Shown here one piece after another: positions 36,264 to 45,803 of a stretch of 64,000 nt of DNA. The notes under the pieces were generated by a model. It saw only the letters and a list, made by a program, of their open reading frames with translations. It was not told the DNA's origin and did not search any database. The stretch is from Chitinophagaceae bacterium UBA1931 (lineage in GTDB: Bacteria; Bacteroidota; Bacteroidia; Chitinophagales; Chitinophagaceae). The position numbers and the translations under genes were made by a program. Position 1 is the first letter of the stretch. Each line of letters opens with the position of its first letter. The DNA lies in assembly GCA_002337125.1 (NCBI GenBank), contig DDFJ01000004.1, positions 1,725,889 to 1,789,888 on the forward strand, written 5' to 3'.

Positions 36264-38675
36264 TTATTCTTCTTCATCGCAGCCAATAGGTGCACCGGGT
36301 GGAATTTCTTTATGAATCGTTGGCTTTGCTTCTTTTGGATTTTTTATCCGCTCAGCTGCCAGTAACAAATGACCGGCATAAGAACCGGTTGCTGTTTTAT
36401 TCTGCAATTCAATAAATTTCTTCAGATCATTTAATGCTTTTGTGATAACAGCACGTACTGCATACGAATTATTTTCATCAACAGAAGCCGCCAGTAAATA
36501 AGTAAGTAATACCTGTTCAGTTTGCTGCTGTATCAACCCTTCCATACCAGTACGGCGTGGAGCTTTCCATGTTTTATCAATCAGCACCTGTACCATTTCT
36601 GCAACTCCAAGTCCGCCATTTGGTTCTTGCTGCACCATACGACTTAAACGTTCGCTGTTAAACAAAAATGAAAACGGCACATCAGCTCCAGTTTCAGCAG
36701 GCGATAATTGATCAAATGATAAACCTGTGCGCTTCCTGAACAATTCCCTTGAACTGTTATACCCCGATGGACGGGGTGGAATAAGTACAGCAATCCGTTC
36801 AGGAACCTGCAGCACTTTTGGATCAATACAATCAACAATTGCATTCAATGCACTGAGCTGCTCAACCCTTCCAACCATTTTGGTTACAACCTGTCCATCG
36901 CCACGCAATGCATAAGTGTAATACATTCCACCAACCACTTTAGTCACTGCTTCAAGCTGGTAACGATGATAAAAGTAAACAGGCACCAATGCATCTTCCA
37001 GCATCGCCATTGGCATTCCCGGACGAATATTTTTTTCGCCAAACTCCTGTAATGCTTTTGTTCGCACTTTCATCACTTCCTTTAACTCTTCGGTTGCACT
37101 TCCACCGTTATCCCACAAATGCGCCTGTGGATGTAAACCACCTGGTGCCCTTGCATCACGATCAGTAATAAACTGCAGTCCTTTTTTATTTGCCTCATTC
37201 AAAATTGCATTTAATGCACTTGCTTCATTGGTTGTTGCAGGAAAATCCTGGTAGCCCCAGTTGATGGCAACTTTATCCCACTCACCGATTTTATCATCAT
37301 ACACATTGGTAAAATCAATTTCACCACGGGCATTCAGATGAATAAGCGGATGCGGATAATCCATTACGCTGGCCCGGTTGTTTACACTTGATGCATAGTT
37401 GTGCATAAGCCCGAGTGTATGACCAATTTCATGTGCAGCCAATTGCCGCAATCTTGCAAGTGCTGCCTTGAGCATAGGATCGTTTGCAGGAACACCTGTT
37501 TCATAAGGCGACAGTAAACCGGAGAAGATGAGATAATCCTGCCGCACACGCAACGAACCAAGTGTAACCTGTCCTTTAATAATTTCGCCTGTGCGTGGAT
37601 CAACAACCGAAGCACCATAACTCCATCCCCGTGTTGAACGATGTACCCAGTTGATCATATTGTAACGGATGTCCATCGGGTCGGCACTGTCGGGTAATAT
37701 TTTTACCTGGAACGCATTGATATAACCGGCAGCTTCAAATGCCTGGTTCCACCAGCGGCCACCTTCAAGCAATGCCGAACGAATTGGTTCAGGAGTTCCA
37801 TTATCGAGATAATAAATTATGGGCTTTACTGCTTCGCTTTTTGCAGCTGAAGGATCTTTCTTTTGTAGCCTGTGCCTGATGATGAAATATTTTTCGATGG
37901 GCTCACTTACCGGCGTAGCATAATCATAAAAAGAAACAGGAATAAAACTACTGCGTGGATCAAATGTTCTTGGTTTGTAATTATTATCGGGCAGTTGTAC
38001 AAACGAATGATGAATACGAAGTGTAATGGCTTCAGTTGAAGGTGCAACTGATTGTACAAAATTTCCAACTTCGCCATCATTGTTGGTATATGTTACGGTT
38101 ACTTCCATTTCGGAGTTTAGCGGAAAATTTTTTGTACGGGGCAAATACATTGCACTGCGTGATTTATCCAATACATAATTGCCTTGCTTCATTCGCCTGA
38201 TGGTATTACTCACCTTCATTGCATCACGCAGCAAAAAATCGGTTGCATCAACCAATACTTTTCCATTGCTTTCAGCTTCAACAGTAAATCCCCAAACTGC
38301 AGTTTGTGCAAATGCCTGTTCAACTGCACGACGTTCAGACTCGCTGTTTGATACAGCACGATAGCCATAATTTGGTTGAATCAATAAAACCTTTCTGCCT
38401 GTTTTGGTAAACTTCACAATGCGGTCTTCGCCAAGCAAACCACGGTCAAGACCAATATCGTTTGAACCAAGTCCGGCAGGAAGCGAAACCACGTACAAAA
38501 ACTCTGTATCAAGCTTATCAATTTCAAGCCAGAGTTTGCCGCTGTTTTCATCCCAGTAAAAAGGAAAATAACCTTCGTACTTTTTTAAACCATTTGTTTT
38601 TTCTTCAATTGAAGGAAGTTTTTGTGCCAGGCTCAAGAGCGGGCACAGCAGTGCTAATAAAACGAATTTTCTCAT
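36264..38675 (-). CDS. Secreted zinc-dependent metalloprotease (metzincin type)
   Basis: 803 aa with a signal peptide (ending LSLAQ, residue 18). The zinc site AAHEIGHTLGLMHN (HExxHxxGxxH, about residues 412-424) is followed by a Met-turn candidate NRASVMDYPHP. The N-terminal half, with DTEFLYVVSLPAGLGSNDIGLDRG and LLIQPNYGYRA, belongs to the DUF5117/DUF4953-type zinc-dependent metalloproteases of Bacteroidota and actinobacteria. No T9SS C-terminal domain is seen; the acidic tail GCDEEE ends the chain. Target proteins are unknown. It is monocistronic by position. Confidence 0.88.
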   Translation of the reverse strand: MRKFVLLALLCPLLSLAQKLPSIEEKTNGLKKYEGYFPFYWDENSGKLWLEIDKLDTEFLYVVSLPAGLGSNDIGLDRGLLGEDRIVKFTKTGRKVLLIQPNYGYRAVSNSESERRAVEQAFAQTAVWGFTVEAESNGKVLVDATDFLLRDAMKVSNTIRRMKQGNYVLDKSRSAMYLPRTKNFPLNSEMEVTVTYTNNDGEVGNFVQSVAPSTEAITLRIHHSFVQLPDNNYKPRTFDPRSSFIPVSFYDYATPVSEPIEKYFIIRHRLQKKDPSAAKSEAVKPIIYYLDNGTPEPIRSALLEGGRWWNQAFEAAGYINAFQVKILPDSADPMDIRYNMINWVHRSTRGWSYGASVVDPRTGEIIKGQVTLGSLRVRQDYLIFSGLLSPYETGVPANDPMLKAALARLRQLAAHEIGHTLGLMHNYASSVNNRASVMDYPHPLIHLNARGEIDFTNVYDDKIGEWDKVAINWGYQDFPATTNEASALNAILNEANKKGLQFITDRDARAPGGLHPQAHLWDNGGSATEELKEVMKVRTKALQEFGEKNIRPGMPMAMLEDALVPVYFYHRYQLEAVTKVVGGMYYTYALRGDGQVVTKMVGRVEQLSALNAIVDCIDPKVLQVPERIAVLIPPRPSGYNSSRELFRKRTGLSFDQLSPAETGADVPFSFLFNSERLSRMVQQEPNGGLGVAEMVQVLIDKTWKAPRRTGMEGLIQQQTEQVLLTYLLAASVDENNSYAVRAVITKALNDLKKFIELQNKTATGSYAGHLLLAAERIKNPKEAKPTIHKEIPPGAPIGCDEEE

Positions 38676-38770
38676 ATACAGTAATTTCCTGCATACAAGT
38701 TAACGGAAGTACAGAAGATGAAAAAGCGAAAATGATCAGTGGCTGTATTTTGATCAATTCATTAAACGGA

Positions 38771-38998
38771 TTATTGTTCTTCGTGTTTTTGTGAACGCCA
38801 CCAACGCCAGCCAACAAAACCAATAATCAGAAAAGGAGCACCCATTAAATAAAGAATAGCAGTGTTGAGAGCTGCTGCAGGTTTTTCACCCAGTTGCGAA
38901 GCCGTTTTGGTACAGATAGAACATTGCGCTGCTGCATCACTGGTTACAAACAATGCTGCAAGTACAAACAAAACAATGATCAGTCCGTATTTCTTCAT
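38771..38998 (-). CDS. Small membrane protein with CxxC motif
   Basis: 75 aa using the ATG at 38998, which gives a normal signal-peptide start (MKKYGLIIVLFVLAALF); an upstream in-frame ATG at 39016 would add six residues. After the cleavage site AAAQ comes CSICTK, then a second hydrophobic segment (LYLMGAPFLIIGFVGW) and a basic tail. This signal-CxxC-TM layout is shared by small Bacteroidota proteins beginning QCAMC or QCSIC, whose role is unknown; a redox or metal/heme-handling function is inference. Confidence 0.75.
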   Translation of the reverse strand: MKKYGLIIVLFVLAALFVTSDAAAQCSICTKTASQLGEKPAAALNTAILYLMGAPFLIIGFVGWRWWRSQKHEEQ

Positions 38999-39128
38999 GT
39001 GCTCAATTTTCTGCAAAGTTAGGGTAAACGGTTTTTACCCCGGGCCGGAAAAAAGAATGGATGAACGGGTTTTATTTTTCAATTTCATTTCAGAACTTGT
39101 ATAATAGTCACCAATCAAAACAGGAATT

Positions 39129-39527
39129 ATGAAACACGCAATCAGCTGGTTTGAAATACCAACCATCGATATTGACAGGGCTCAAAAGTTTTACGAATCC
39201 ATTTTTGAAATCACACTCTCACCCATCGAAATGCCCGGGTTTAAGATGAGAATGTTCCCCCTTGATAACCCGATGGAGGGAATTGGCGGTGCACTTACTT
39301 ATGCCGACGGATTTTACAAACCTTCTGCAACTGACGGACCGTTGATTTATCTGAATGGAAATCCAGATGTGCAGATTGTACTGGACAGGGTTGAACCCGC
39401 AGGAGGAAAAATCACCGTACCCAAAACACAGATTTCGGAAGAGTATGGATACATGGCTGTTTTTATCGACACAGAAGGAAACCGCATTGCCCTACATTCA
39501 GTTCCCGAAAAATATCTCCAACAATAA
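39129..39527 (+). CDS. VOC (glyoxalase/bleomycin-resistance fold) family protein
   Basis: 132 aa. AISWFEIPTIDIDRAQKFYESIFEI is the beta-alpha-beta start of a VOC module and VEPAGGKITVPKTQI plus YGYMAVFIDTEGNRIALHS is the second module. Metal ligands cannot be fixed with confidence. Bacteroidota carry many paralogues of this kind with unassigned substrates. It opens a plus-strand run of five small genes. Confidence 0.88.
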   Translation: MKHAISWFEIPTIDIDRAQKFYESIFEITLSPIEMPGFKMRMFPLDNPMEGIGGALTYADGFYKPSATDGPLIYLNGNPDVQIVLDRVEPAGGKITVPKTQISEEYGYMAVFIDTEGNRIALHSVPEKYLQQ

Positions 39528-39563
39528 AACCAGCCGCAAACCGGCAAACTAAAAACCAACCAC

Positions 39564-40106
39564 ATGAAATTTGTAAAACGTTTGTTATTCATCGTTGCAG
39601 CCCTCATTGCATTAGTTCTCATTGTTGCTCTTTTTGTAAAAAAGGAATTTGGCACTGAAAGAGAAATCGTCATCAACAAACCCAAACAGATTGTTTTTGA
39701 TTATGTAAAGCTGTTGAAAAACCAGAACAACTTCAGCAAATGGGCATCAATGGATCCCGCAATGAAAAAAGATTTTCGTGGCACAGATGGCACTGTTGGT
39801 TTTGTGAGCGCATGGGATAGTGATAAAAAAGATGTGGGCAAAGGCGAACAGGAAATCACCGCCATAAAAGAAGGTGAGCGTATTGATTACGAATTACGAT
39901 TTATTAAACCGTTTGAATCAAAAGCAAAAGCATACATGACAACTGAAGCTGTTAACGACAGCACAACAAAAGTGAAATGGGGCTTTGAAAGCAAGATGAT
40001 TTACCCAATGAATATTATTCGTTTGTTTGTAGATATGGAAAAAGCTGTAGGCGATGATTTCGGCACAGGCTTAACCAATCTTAAAAGCATTATGGAAAAA
40101 CAATAG
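39564..40106 (+). CDS. SRPBCC family protein with N-terminal membrane anchor
   Basis: 180 aa. An N-terminal hydrophobic helix (residues 6-26, LLFIVAALIALVLIVALFV) is followed by a START/polyketide-cyclase-2 fold beginning EREIVINKPKQIVFDYVKLLKN and including FSKWASMDPAMKKDFRG. The domain would bind a small hydrophobic ligand at the membrane. It starts 36 bp after the VOC gene and ends 1 bp before the TfoX-N gene, so the run is likely an operon. Confidence 0.85.
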   Translation: MKFVKRLLFIVAALIALVLIVALFVKKEFGTEREIVINKPKQIVFDYVKLLKNQNNFSKWASMDPAMKKDFRGTDGTVGFVSAWDSDKKDVGKGEQEITAIKEGERIDYELRFIKPFESKAKAYMTTEAVNDSTTKVKWGFESKMIYPMNIIRLFVDMEKAVGDDFGTGLTNLKSIMEKQ

Positions 40107-40107
40107 C

Positions 40108-40464
40108 ATGGCATATAATGAACAACTCGCCGACCGGTCAAGAGAAATCATTTCTCTTACTGAAAACAATGTGGAAGAAAAAGCAATGTTTGGCGGATTG
40201 TGTTTTATGGTGAACGACAAGATGGCTCTTGGCATTGAAAAAGAAAGACTGATGGTTCGGATTGATCCTGCTGTTTATGAAGAAGTACTGGAAAAAGAAG
40301 GATGCAGGCCAATGGATTTTACAGGTCGTGTAATGAAAGGATATGTATTTGTTGATGCAGCAGCAGTAACAACAAAGAAAAAACTGGAATACTGGATTAA
40401 CCTTGCACTTGCTTATAACAAGATTGCAAAGCCATCAAAGAAAAAAACTTCAAAGAAAAAGTAA
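40108..40464 (+). CDS. TfoX/Sxy N-terminal-domain protein
   Basis: 118 aa. VEEKAMFGGLCFMVNDKMALGIEKERLMVRI is the TfoX_N signature. The C-terminal HTH-like half of competence regulators such as Sxy is missing and replaced by a Lys-rich tail (SKKKTSKKK). Stand-alone TfoX_N proteins are widespread and there is no evidence here for a competence role. It abuts its neighbours by 1 bp on both sides. Confidence 0.88.
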   Translation: MAYNEQLADRSREIISLTENNVEEKAMFGGLCFMVNDKMALGIEKERLMVRIDPAVYEEVLEKEGCRPMDFTGRVMKGYVFVDAAAVTTKKKLEYWINLALAYNKIAKPSKKKTSKKK

Positions 40465-40465
40465 C

Positions 40466-40927
40466 ATGAACAGACTTGAAATAAAGGCAGGCATACAGGT
40501 TGTAAAACCTGTGGAAGAAGTGTTTGATGCCATTGTAAATAATGATAAAATGAAAAACTATTTTATCAGCAAAGCATCAGGCCCGCTGAAAAATGAAGGT
40601 GAGATTATTACCTGGCATTTTCCTGAAGTGGCTGAAGGCTTTCCCATACGCACAGGAAAAGTGGAACCGTACAGTTATATTTCTTATTACTGGAATGATA
40701 TTGACGGCGAAGAAACCTTTGTTGAAATGAAACTGGAAGAAGTAAAATCCGGTTTAACTTATATACGCATTACTGAAAAAAGTAAAGAAAATAACGAAGC
40801 CGGTATTGGCTGGCTGAAACGTAATACCGAAGGCTGGGCTAATTTTCTTGCCTGTTTAAAAGCATGGCTTGAGTACGGCATCAATCTTCGTAAAGATGCT
40901 TTTAATCCTTCACAAATTCCATCCTGA
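40466..40927 (+). CDS. AHSA1/SRPBCC-type ligand-binding protein
   Basis: 153 aa from the ATG at 40466, one base after the preceding stop; the longer in-frame start at 40403 lies inside the TfoX-N gene and adds a Lys-rich unrelated segment. IKAGIQVVKPVEEVFDAIVN opens an AHSA1 fold, with GEIITWHFPE and EGWANFLACLKAWLEYG at the characteristic C-terminal helix. Function is unknown. Confidence 0.85.
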   Translation: MNRLEIKAGIQVVKPVEEVFDAIVNNDKMKNYFISKASGPLKNEGEIITWHFPEVAEGFPIRTGKVEPYSYISYYWNDIDGEETFVEMKLEEVKSGLTYIRITEKSKENNEAGIGWLKRNTEGWANFLACLKAWLEYGINLRKDAFNPSQIPS

Positions 40928-40932
40928 TTTTT

Positions 40933-41391
40933 ATGCAATCAAAAGCCACAACTGTAGAACAATACATTTCAGAACTGCCTGAAGATCGGAAAAAGGCAAT
41001 GACTGAATTAAGAAAAGTTATTAAGAAAAATCTGCCCAAAGGTTTTAAAGAAGAGATGAGTTATGGTATGATTGGTTATGTTGTGCCGCACAGCAAATAC
41101 CCGGCAGGCTATCATTGTAATCCACAACTTCCTTTGCCTTTTCTGAACATCGCATCACAAAAAAACTTTATTGCGGTGTATCATATGGGATTATATGCTA
41201 ATCCTGTTTTGTATAAATGGTTTACGGAAGCACATGCAAAAGCCACATCAAAAAAATTAGATATCGGTAAATCCTGTATGCGTTATAAAAAAGCAGAAGA
41301 CATTCCTCTTCAGTTATTGGGAGAACTCGCTTCAAAAATAACGCCTGACGAATGGATTGCATCCTATGAAAAAGCATTCCGGAAAAAATAG
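40933..41391 (+). CDS. DUF1801 (YdhG-like) family protein
   Basis: 152 aa. TVEQYISELPEDRKKAMTELRKVIKKNLPKGFKEEMSYGMIGYVVP is the DUF1801 N-terminal half; NFIAVYHMGLYANPVLYKWF and KLDIGKSCMRYKKAEDIPLQLLGELASK complete it. These small proteins are related to the iron-binding-like frataxin superfamily fold, without a settled function. It closes the five-gene run; the next gene begins 39 bp later and is far larger. Confidence 0.88.
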   Translation: MQSKATTVEQYISELPEDRKKAMTELRKVIKKNLPKGFKEEMSYGMIGYVVPHSKYPAGYHCNPQLPLPFLNIASQKNFIAVYHMGLYANPVLYKWFTEAHAKATSKKLDIGKSCMRYKKAEDIPLQLLGELASKITPDEWIASYEKAFRKK

Positions 41392-41430
41392 CTATTCATT
41401 CATTACCTTCCCTGAAGTAAAAAATCAGTT

Positions 41431-44400
41431 ATGAGATCATTCACTTATTTCAGCACATTGCTGCTGCTGTTGTTTTCTGTGTCATTGACTGCACAAAAGA
41501 AAACAACCACTGCTTCTCCAAAAGAAGAAACAAAAGACATCATCAGTTCCAACCTTTTAAACGGTTTACATTTCAGAAGTGTGGGGCCAGCCATTACATC
41601 GGGTCGTATTGCCGATGTAGCTGTTAATCCAAAAAATACCAGCGAGTATTATGTTGCATCAGCTGCTGGTGGTGTTTGGAAAACTACCAATGCAGGTGTT
41701 ACTTACGAGCCTGTTTTTGATGGAGAAGGATCGTATTCCATCGGTTGTATTTCCATTGACCCCACCAACAGCAATGTTGTTTGGGTAGGCAGCGGAGAAA
41801 ACAACAACCAGCGCAGTGTTTCATATGGCGATGGATTGTATAAATCGGAAGACGGTGGCAAGAGCTGGAAAAATGTTGGGCTGAAAAATTCAGAACACAT
41901 TGGCCGCATTGCAATTGATCCTTCCAACAGCGACATTGTGTATGTGGCTGCATACGGACCGGTTTGGAGTTCCGGTGGCGATCGTGGTATTTACAAAACA
42001 ACTGATGGCGGTAAAACATGGAAACAGGTGTTGTTTGTAAGTGAGCATACCGGTTTTAATGAAGTAATGGTTGATCCCCGCAACCCGAACATTGTTTATG
42101 CTGCAGCACACCAGCGTCAGCGCAAAGTGTTTACATATATTGGTGGCGGACCAGAAACTGCTTTGTATAAAAGTACTGACGGCGGTGCAACATGGAACAA
42201 AATCATGAATGGATTGCCCGGTGGTGATTTGGGAAGAATAGGATTGAATTATTCACCTGTTAATCCTGATGTATTGTTTGCCGTTGTTGAAGCAAACGAA
42301 GGAAAAGGCGGTGTGTTTAAAAGTACTGATCGTGGTGCAAGCTGGGAAAAACAAAGTGGCTACACAACTTCTGGCAACTATTACCAGAAAGTTTATTGCG
42401 ATCCTAAAGACATCAATAAAGTTTTTGTCACCAATACTTATCTCGGTGTAAGCAAGGATGGCGGAAAAAGTTTTTCTGCACTTGGTGAAAAAAGCAAGCA
42501 CATCGATAACCATGTAATCTGGATTGATGCAAACAACACTGCACATTACCTTGTGGGATGCGATGGTGGTTTGTATGAAAGTTATGATGAAGGTGAAAAC
42601 TGGAATTTCAAAGCAAACATTCCTGTAACACAGTTTTATAAAGTGGCAACAGATAATGCATTTCCTTTTTATAATATTCACGGGGGCACACAGGATAACT
42701 TCAGTATTGGTGGTCCATCACGCACATTAAGTTCAAATGGTATTTTTAATTCCGATTGGTATTTCACCAGTACAGGTGATGGTTTTGAAAGCCAGGTTGA
42801 TCAGAGTAATCCTGATATTGTTTATGCACAAGCACAATACGGTGCAGTAACAAGATATGACAGGAAGAGTGGTGAGTTTTTATTTATCCAGCCACAGGAA
42901 CCCGAAGGTGAAGCTTACCGCTGGAACTGGGATGCTCCGTTAGTGATTTCAAAATTCGATAACAAACGGATTTACATTGCTGCCAACAAAGTATTCCGCA
43001 GCGACGACAGAGGTAATACATGGAAAGTAATCAGTGGCGATTTATCAAGAGGTATTGACCGCAACAAACTTCCTGTAATGGGCAAAGTGTGGAGCATGGA
43101 TGCTATTGCAAAAAATGGTTCAACTGATATTTATGGCAACATCACTGCATTAACCGAAAGCAGCTTAGATGAAAATATATTGTATGCTGGTACAGATGAT
43201 GGGTTGATACAAATCACAACCGATGCTGGTAAAACATGGACAAAAGTTGATAATATTCCCGGTGTTCCTGAACGCACTTATGTCAATCAAATCATCGCAT
43301 CGCAACACGATAAGAATGTAGCTTATGTAACATTCAATCATCACCGCTATGGCGATTTTCATCCGTATGTGTACAAAACAACTGATGGCGGTAAAACATG
43401 GAAAGCCATTCAGAATAATTTACCTGAACGGGGAACTGCTTATACCATTGCAGAAGATCATGTAAACAAAGACCTGCTCTTTGTTGGTACTGAATTTGGT
43501 TTGTTTGTAAGTATTGATGGCGGCAGTAAGTGGACGCAGATGAAAGCAGGATTGCCAACCATTGCTGTACGTGATCTTGAAATACAAAAAAGAGAAAACG
43601 ATTTAGTACTTGCAACATTCGGCCGTGGATTTTATGTACTGGATGATTACACTCCTCTCCGTTACATCAAAAAAGAAGGGCTGGATAAACCGGCAACTAT
43701 TTTCCCTGTTAAAGATGCATGGATGTATATGCAGTCAACTCCGCTTGGTGTAAGAGGAAAAGGATTCCAGGGCGAAAGTTTCTTTACCACACCTAATCCA
43801 AAAGTGGGTGCAGTGTTTACGTATTACCTGAAAGATGATATTAAAACCATCAAAGAAAAACGCCGTGCAGCAGAAGCAGAAAAAATCAAGAGAGGTGAAG
43901 CGCCAACATATCCGCCAATTGATTCATTACGGATGGAAGATGAACAACCTGCACCGCATTTGTTATTTACAGTAACAGATGAAGCGGGTAATGTTGTAAG
44001 AAGAATCAAAGTTCCTGCGAAAAAAGGATTGAACCGCATTGTATGGGATTTCCGCACATCGGCTTTCGGACCAATTGATTTTACTCCGTTTGATGAATCA
44101 AATGCATTCAGCAGTCCAGATCAGGGTTATATGGCTCTGCCTGGTAATTATAAAGTTTCGCTGAGCAAGTTTGAAGATGGTGTTTATTCCGAACTGGTGG
44201 CACCACAACCGTTCAAAGCAGTTGCCTTAAACACAGCTACATTGCCAGCTACTGATAAAAAAGCATTGGATGAGTTCTGCAAAAAAATTGCTGAGCTTAG
44301 TCGTGTAGCAGCAAGTGCTGATCAATACCGCAATGAACTGGCAAATAAAATCCGTTACATCAAGCAGGCAGTTATTGAAACGCCCAAACAACCATTGGAT

Positions 44401-44730
44401 ATTTCTAAAACAATTGCTGATCTTGAAAAAAGACTTAGTGCTGTTAACAGGTTGTTGAATGGAGATGCAACACTTACAAGAAGAGAATTTGAAGCAACTC
44501 CTTCCATCAACAGCCGCATTGGTTATGTAATTGGCTCATTGTGGAACACAACTGCAGCACCAACACAAACACAGATGACTGCTTATCAAATTGCAGCCAA
44601 ACAGTTTACTCCGGTTTACAATGAACTGAAAGCAATTGGAGAAGAAGTGAAGAAATTAGAAGATGCACTTGAAAAAAATGGCGCACCTTATACACCGGGA
44701 AGAATGCCTGAGTGGAAAGGTGGAATGTGA
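41431..44730 (+). CDS. Large secreted Asp-box (BNR/VPS10-like) beta-propeller protein
   Basis: 1099 aa with a signal peptide (ending SLTAQ). About ten Asp-box repeats are visible, for example KSEDGGKSWKNV, KTTDGGKTWKQV, KSTDGGATWNKI, KSTDRGASWEKQ, RSDDRGNTWKVI and VSIDGGSKWTQM, spread over residues about 120-720, which predicts one or two sortilin/xyloglucanase-like propellers. From about residue 770 there is a FlgD-like Ig segment (DEAGNVVRRIKVPAKKGLNRIVWDFR) and then a coiled-coil tail. Annotations of relatives as glycosyl hydrolase rest on the propeller alone; no catalytic pair of GH74 is identified. Possibly involved in protein binding or degradation. Confidence 0.85.
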   Translation: MRSFTYFSTLLLLLFSVSLTAQKKTTTASPKEETKDIISSNLLNGLHFRSVGPAITSGRIADVAVNPKNTSEYYVASAAGGVWKTTNAGVTYEPVFDGEGSYSIGCISIDPTNSNVVWVGSGENNNQRSVSYGDGLYKSEDGGKSWKNVGLKNSEHIGRIAIDPSNSDIVYVAAYGPVWSSGGDRGIYKTTDGGKTWKQVLFVSEHTGFNEVMVDPRNPNIVYAAAHQRQRKVFTYIGGGPETALYKSTDGGATWNKIMNGLPGGDLGRIGLNYSPVNPDVLFAVVEANEGKGGVFKSTDRGASWEKQSGYTTSGNYYQKVYCDPKDINKVFVTNTYLGVSKDGGKSFSALGEKSKHIDNHVIWIDANNTAHYLVGCDGGLYESYDEGENWNFKANIPVTQFYKVATDNAFPFYNIHGGTQDNFSIGGPSRTLSSNGIFNSDWYFTSTGDGFESQVDQSNPDIVYAQAQYGAVTRYDRKSGEFLFIQPQEPEGEAYRWNWDAPLVISKFDNKRIYIAANKVFRSDDRGNTWKVISGDLSRGIDRNKLPVMGKVWSMDAIAKNGSTDIYGNITALTESSLDENILYAGTDDGLIQITTDAGKTWTKVDNIPGVPERTYVNQIIASQHDKNVAYVTFNHHRYGDFHPYVYKTTDGGKTWKAIQNNLPERGTAYTIAEDHVNKDLLFVGTEFGLFVSIDGGSKWTQMKAGLPTIAVRDLEIQKRENDLVLATFGRGFYVLDDYTPLRYIKKEGLDKPATIFPVKDAWMYMQSTPLGVRGKGFQGESFFTTPNPKVGAVFTYYLKDDIKTIKEKRRAAEAEKIKRGEAPTYPPIDSLRMEDEQPAPHLLFTVTDEAGNVVRRIKVPAKKGLNRIVWDFRTSAFGPIDFTPFDESNAFSSPDQGYMALPGNYKVSLSKFEDGVYSELVAPQPFKAVALNTATLPATDKKALDEFCKKIAELSRVAASADQYRNELANKIRYIKQAVIETPKQPLDISKTIADLEKRLSAVNRLLNGDATLTRREFEATPSINSRIGYVIGSLWNTTAAPTQTQMTAYQIAAKQFTPVYNELKAIGEEVKKLEDALEKNGAPYTPGRMPEWKGGM

Positions 44731-44737
44731 TAGAATC

Positions 44738-44856
44738 GCAGATGACACGGATTAAAAAGATCTGTACAGATTTTTTATCATACTAAACAAACAGCCGCTT
44801 AATAAAAGCGGCTGTTTGTTTATCTGTATTAATCTGTTCTATCTGTGTCATCCGTG
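44738..44856. repeat. Inverted pair of a short GATGACACGGAT-type repeat flanking a terminator
   Basis: GCAGATGACACGGAT (44738-44752) and, in opposite orientation, ATCTGTGTCATCCGTG (44841-44856) are related words bracketing a long hairpin. They resemble the dispersed intergenic repeat words (of the type CACGGATGACACAGAT) common in Bacteroidota genomes. Copy number in this genome cannot be judged from the window. Confidence 0.5.
44785..44821. terminator. Strong bidirectional terminator
   Basis: AAACAAACAGCCGCTT (44785-44800) pairs perfectly over 16 bp with AAGCGGCTGTTTGTTT (44806-44821), loop 5 nt. It separates the convergent propeller-protein and PfkB-family genes. Confidence 0.92.
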
Positions 44857-44875
44857 TTTCCATCAATTCGTGTTA

Positions 44876-45790
44876 TCAACTCATACTTTCAAATAAACGC
44901 TCTGCATCTTCCCGTTTAAACAACTGCGTTCCTTCGTTCATGGTTGCAGCACTGCCGCATGCAACACCAAAACGAATGGCTTCATCAAGTTGCTGTTCTT
45001 TAGCCAGCATATAAGTAATACCCGCCACCATACTATCGCCTGCACCAACTGTACTTCTTTTTTCAACTTTCGGAGCTGCACAGTAATAACGTTCATCAGC
45101 AGAAACCAGCCATGCACCATCCGGTCCCATTGACACAGCCATCATTTGTGCATAGCCATCAGCAATTGCCTGTTGTGCTGCATCAGGTACATCATTTTTA
45201 TCCAGCCATTCAATGTTAAGCATCTTACACAATTCACCAATGTTTGGTTTAATCATGTACGCATTTTTTCCTTTCAATGCCTGCAATGCTGCACCACTTG
45301 TATCTACAATACATTTTGCATCCAATGCATTCGCTGTTTCCACAATCAAACCATAAAAATAATCAGGCAGACCCGGAGGTAAACTTCCGCTTGCAACAAC
45401 ATATCGTGGAGAAAAAGAACGTATATGATCAACCAAAGAAATAATCGTTTCTTCCTGCACTTCACGACCGGGAAATGTAAAACGGTACTGGCTGTTGGTT
45501 GATGTTTCAAGCACAATCCAGTTTTCTCTTGTTTCAACTTTTGTATCAACAGGATGATGATTGATTCCTTCTTCCATAAGCAATGAGCAAAGCATGTTGC
45601 CGTTATGCCCGCCTGCAGGAAACAAAGCAACTGAATCGGTATTTAATTTCTTCAATGCCTTGCTGACATTAATTCCTCCGCCGCCCGGTTCGTGTACCAC
45701 TTCTGTGCAACGTAATTTACTTTCGGGTTTCAGTTTTTCAACTGTTGAACTTTTATCGATGCAGGGATTTAATGTTACTGTAAGAATCAT
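44876..45790 (-). CDS. PfkB-family hexose-phosphate kinase (1-/6-phosphofructokinase type)
   Basis: 304 aa ribokinase-fold kinase. ILTVTLNPCIDKSSTVEKL with GGGGINVSKALKKLN is the phosphofructokinase/tagatose-6-phosphate kinase subfamily start, and STVGAGDSMVAGITYML (about residue 245-260) is the PfkB C-terminal signature with the catalytic Asp. It resembles E. coli PfkB (6-phosphofructokinase II) more than ribokinase. No PTS or aldolase gene is adjacent, so substrate choice among fructose-6-P, fructose-1-P and tagatose-6-P is open. It ends 13 bp from the DsbA-family gene. Confidence 0.87.
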   Translation of the reverse strand: MILTVTLNPCIDKSSTVEKLKPESKLRCTEVVHEPGGGGINVSKALKKLNTDSVALFPAGGHNGNMLCSLLMEEGINHHPVDTKVETRENWIVLETSTNSQYRFTFPGREVQEETIISLVDHIRSFSPRYVVASGSLPPGLPDYFYGLIVETANALDAKCIVDTSGAALQALKGKNAYMIKPNIGELCKMLNIEWLDKNDVPDAAQQAIADGYAQMMAVSMGPDGAWLVSADERYYCAAPKVEKRSTVGAGDSMVAGITYMLAKEQQLDEAIRFGVACGSAATMNEGTQLFKREDAERLFESMS

Positions 45791-45803
45791 TGTTCAGTGT
45801 TGA

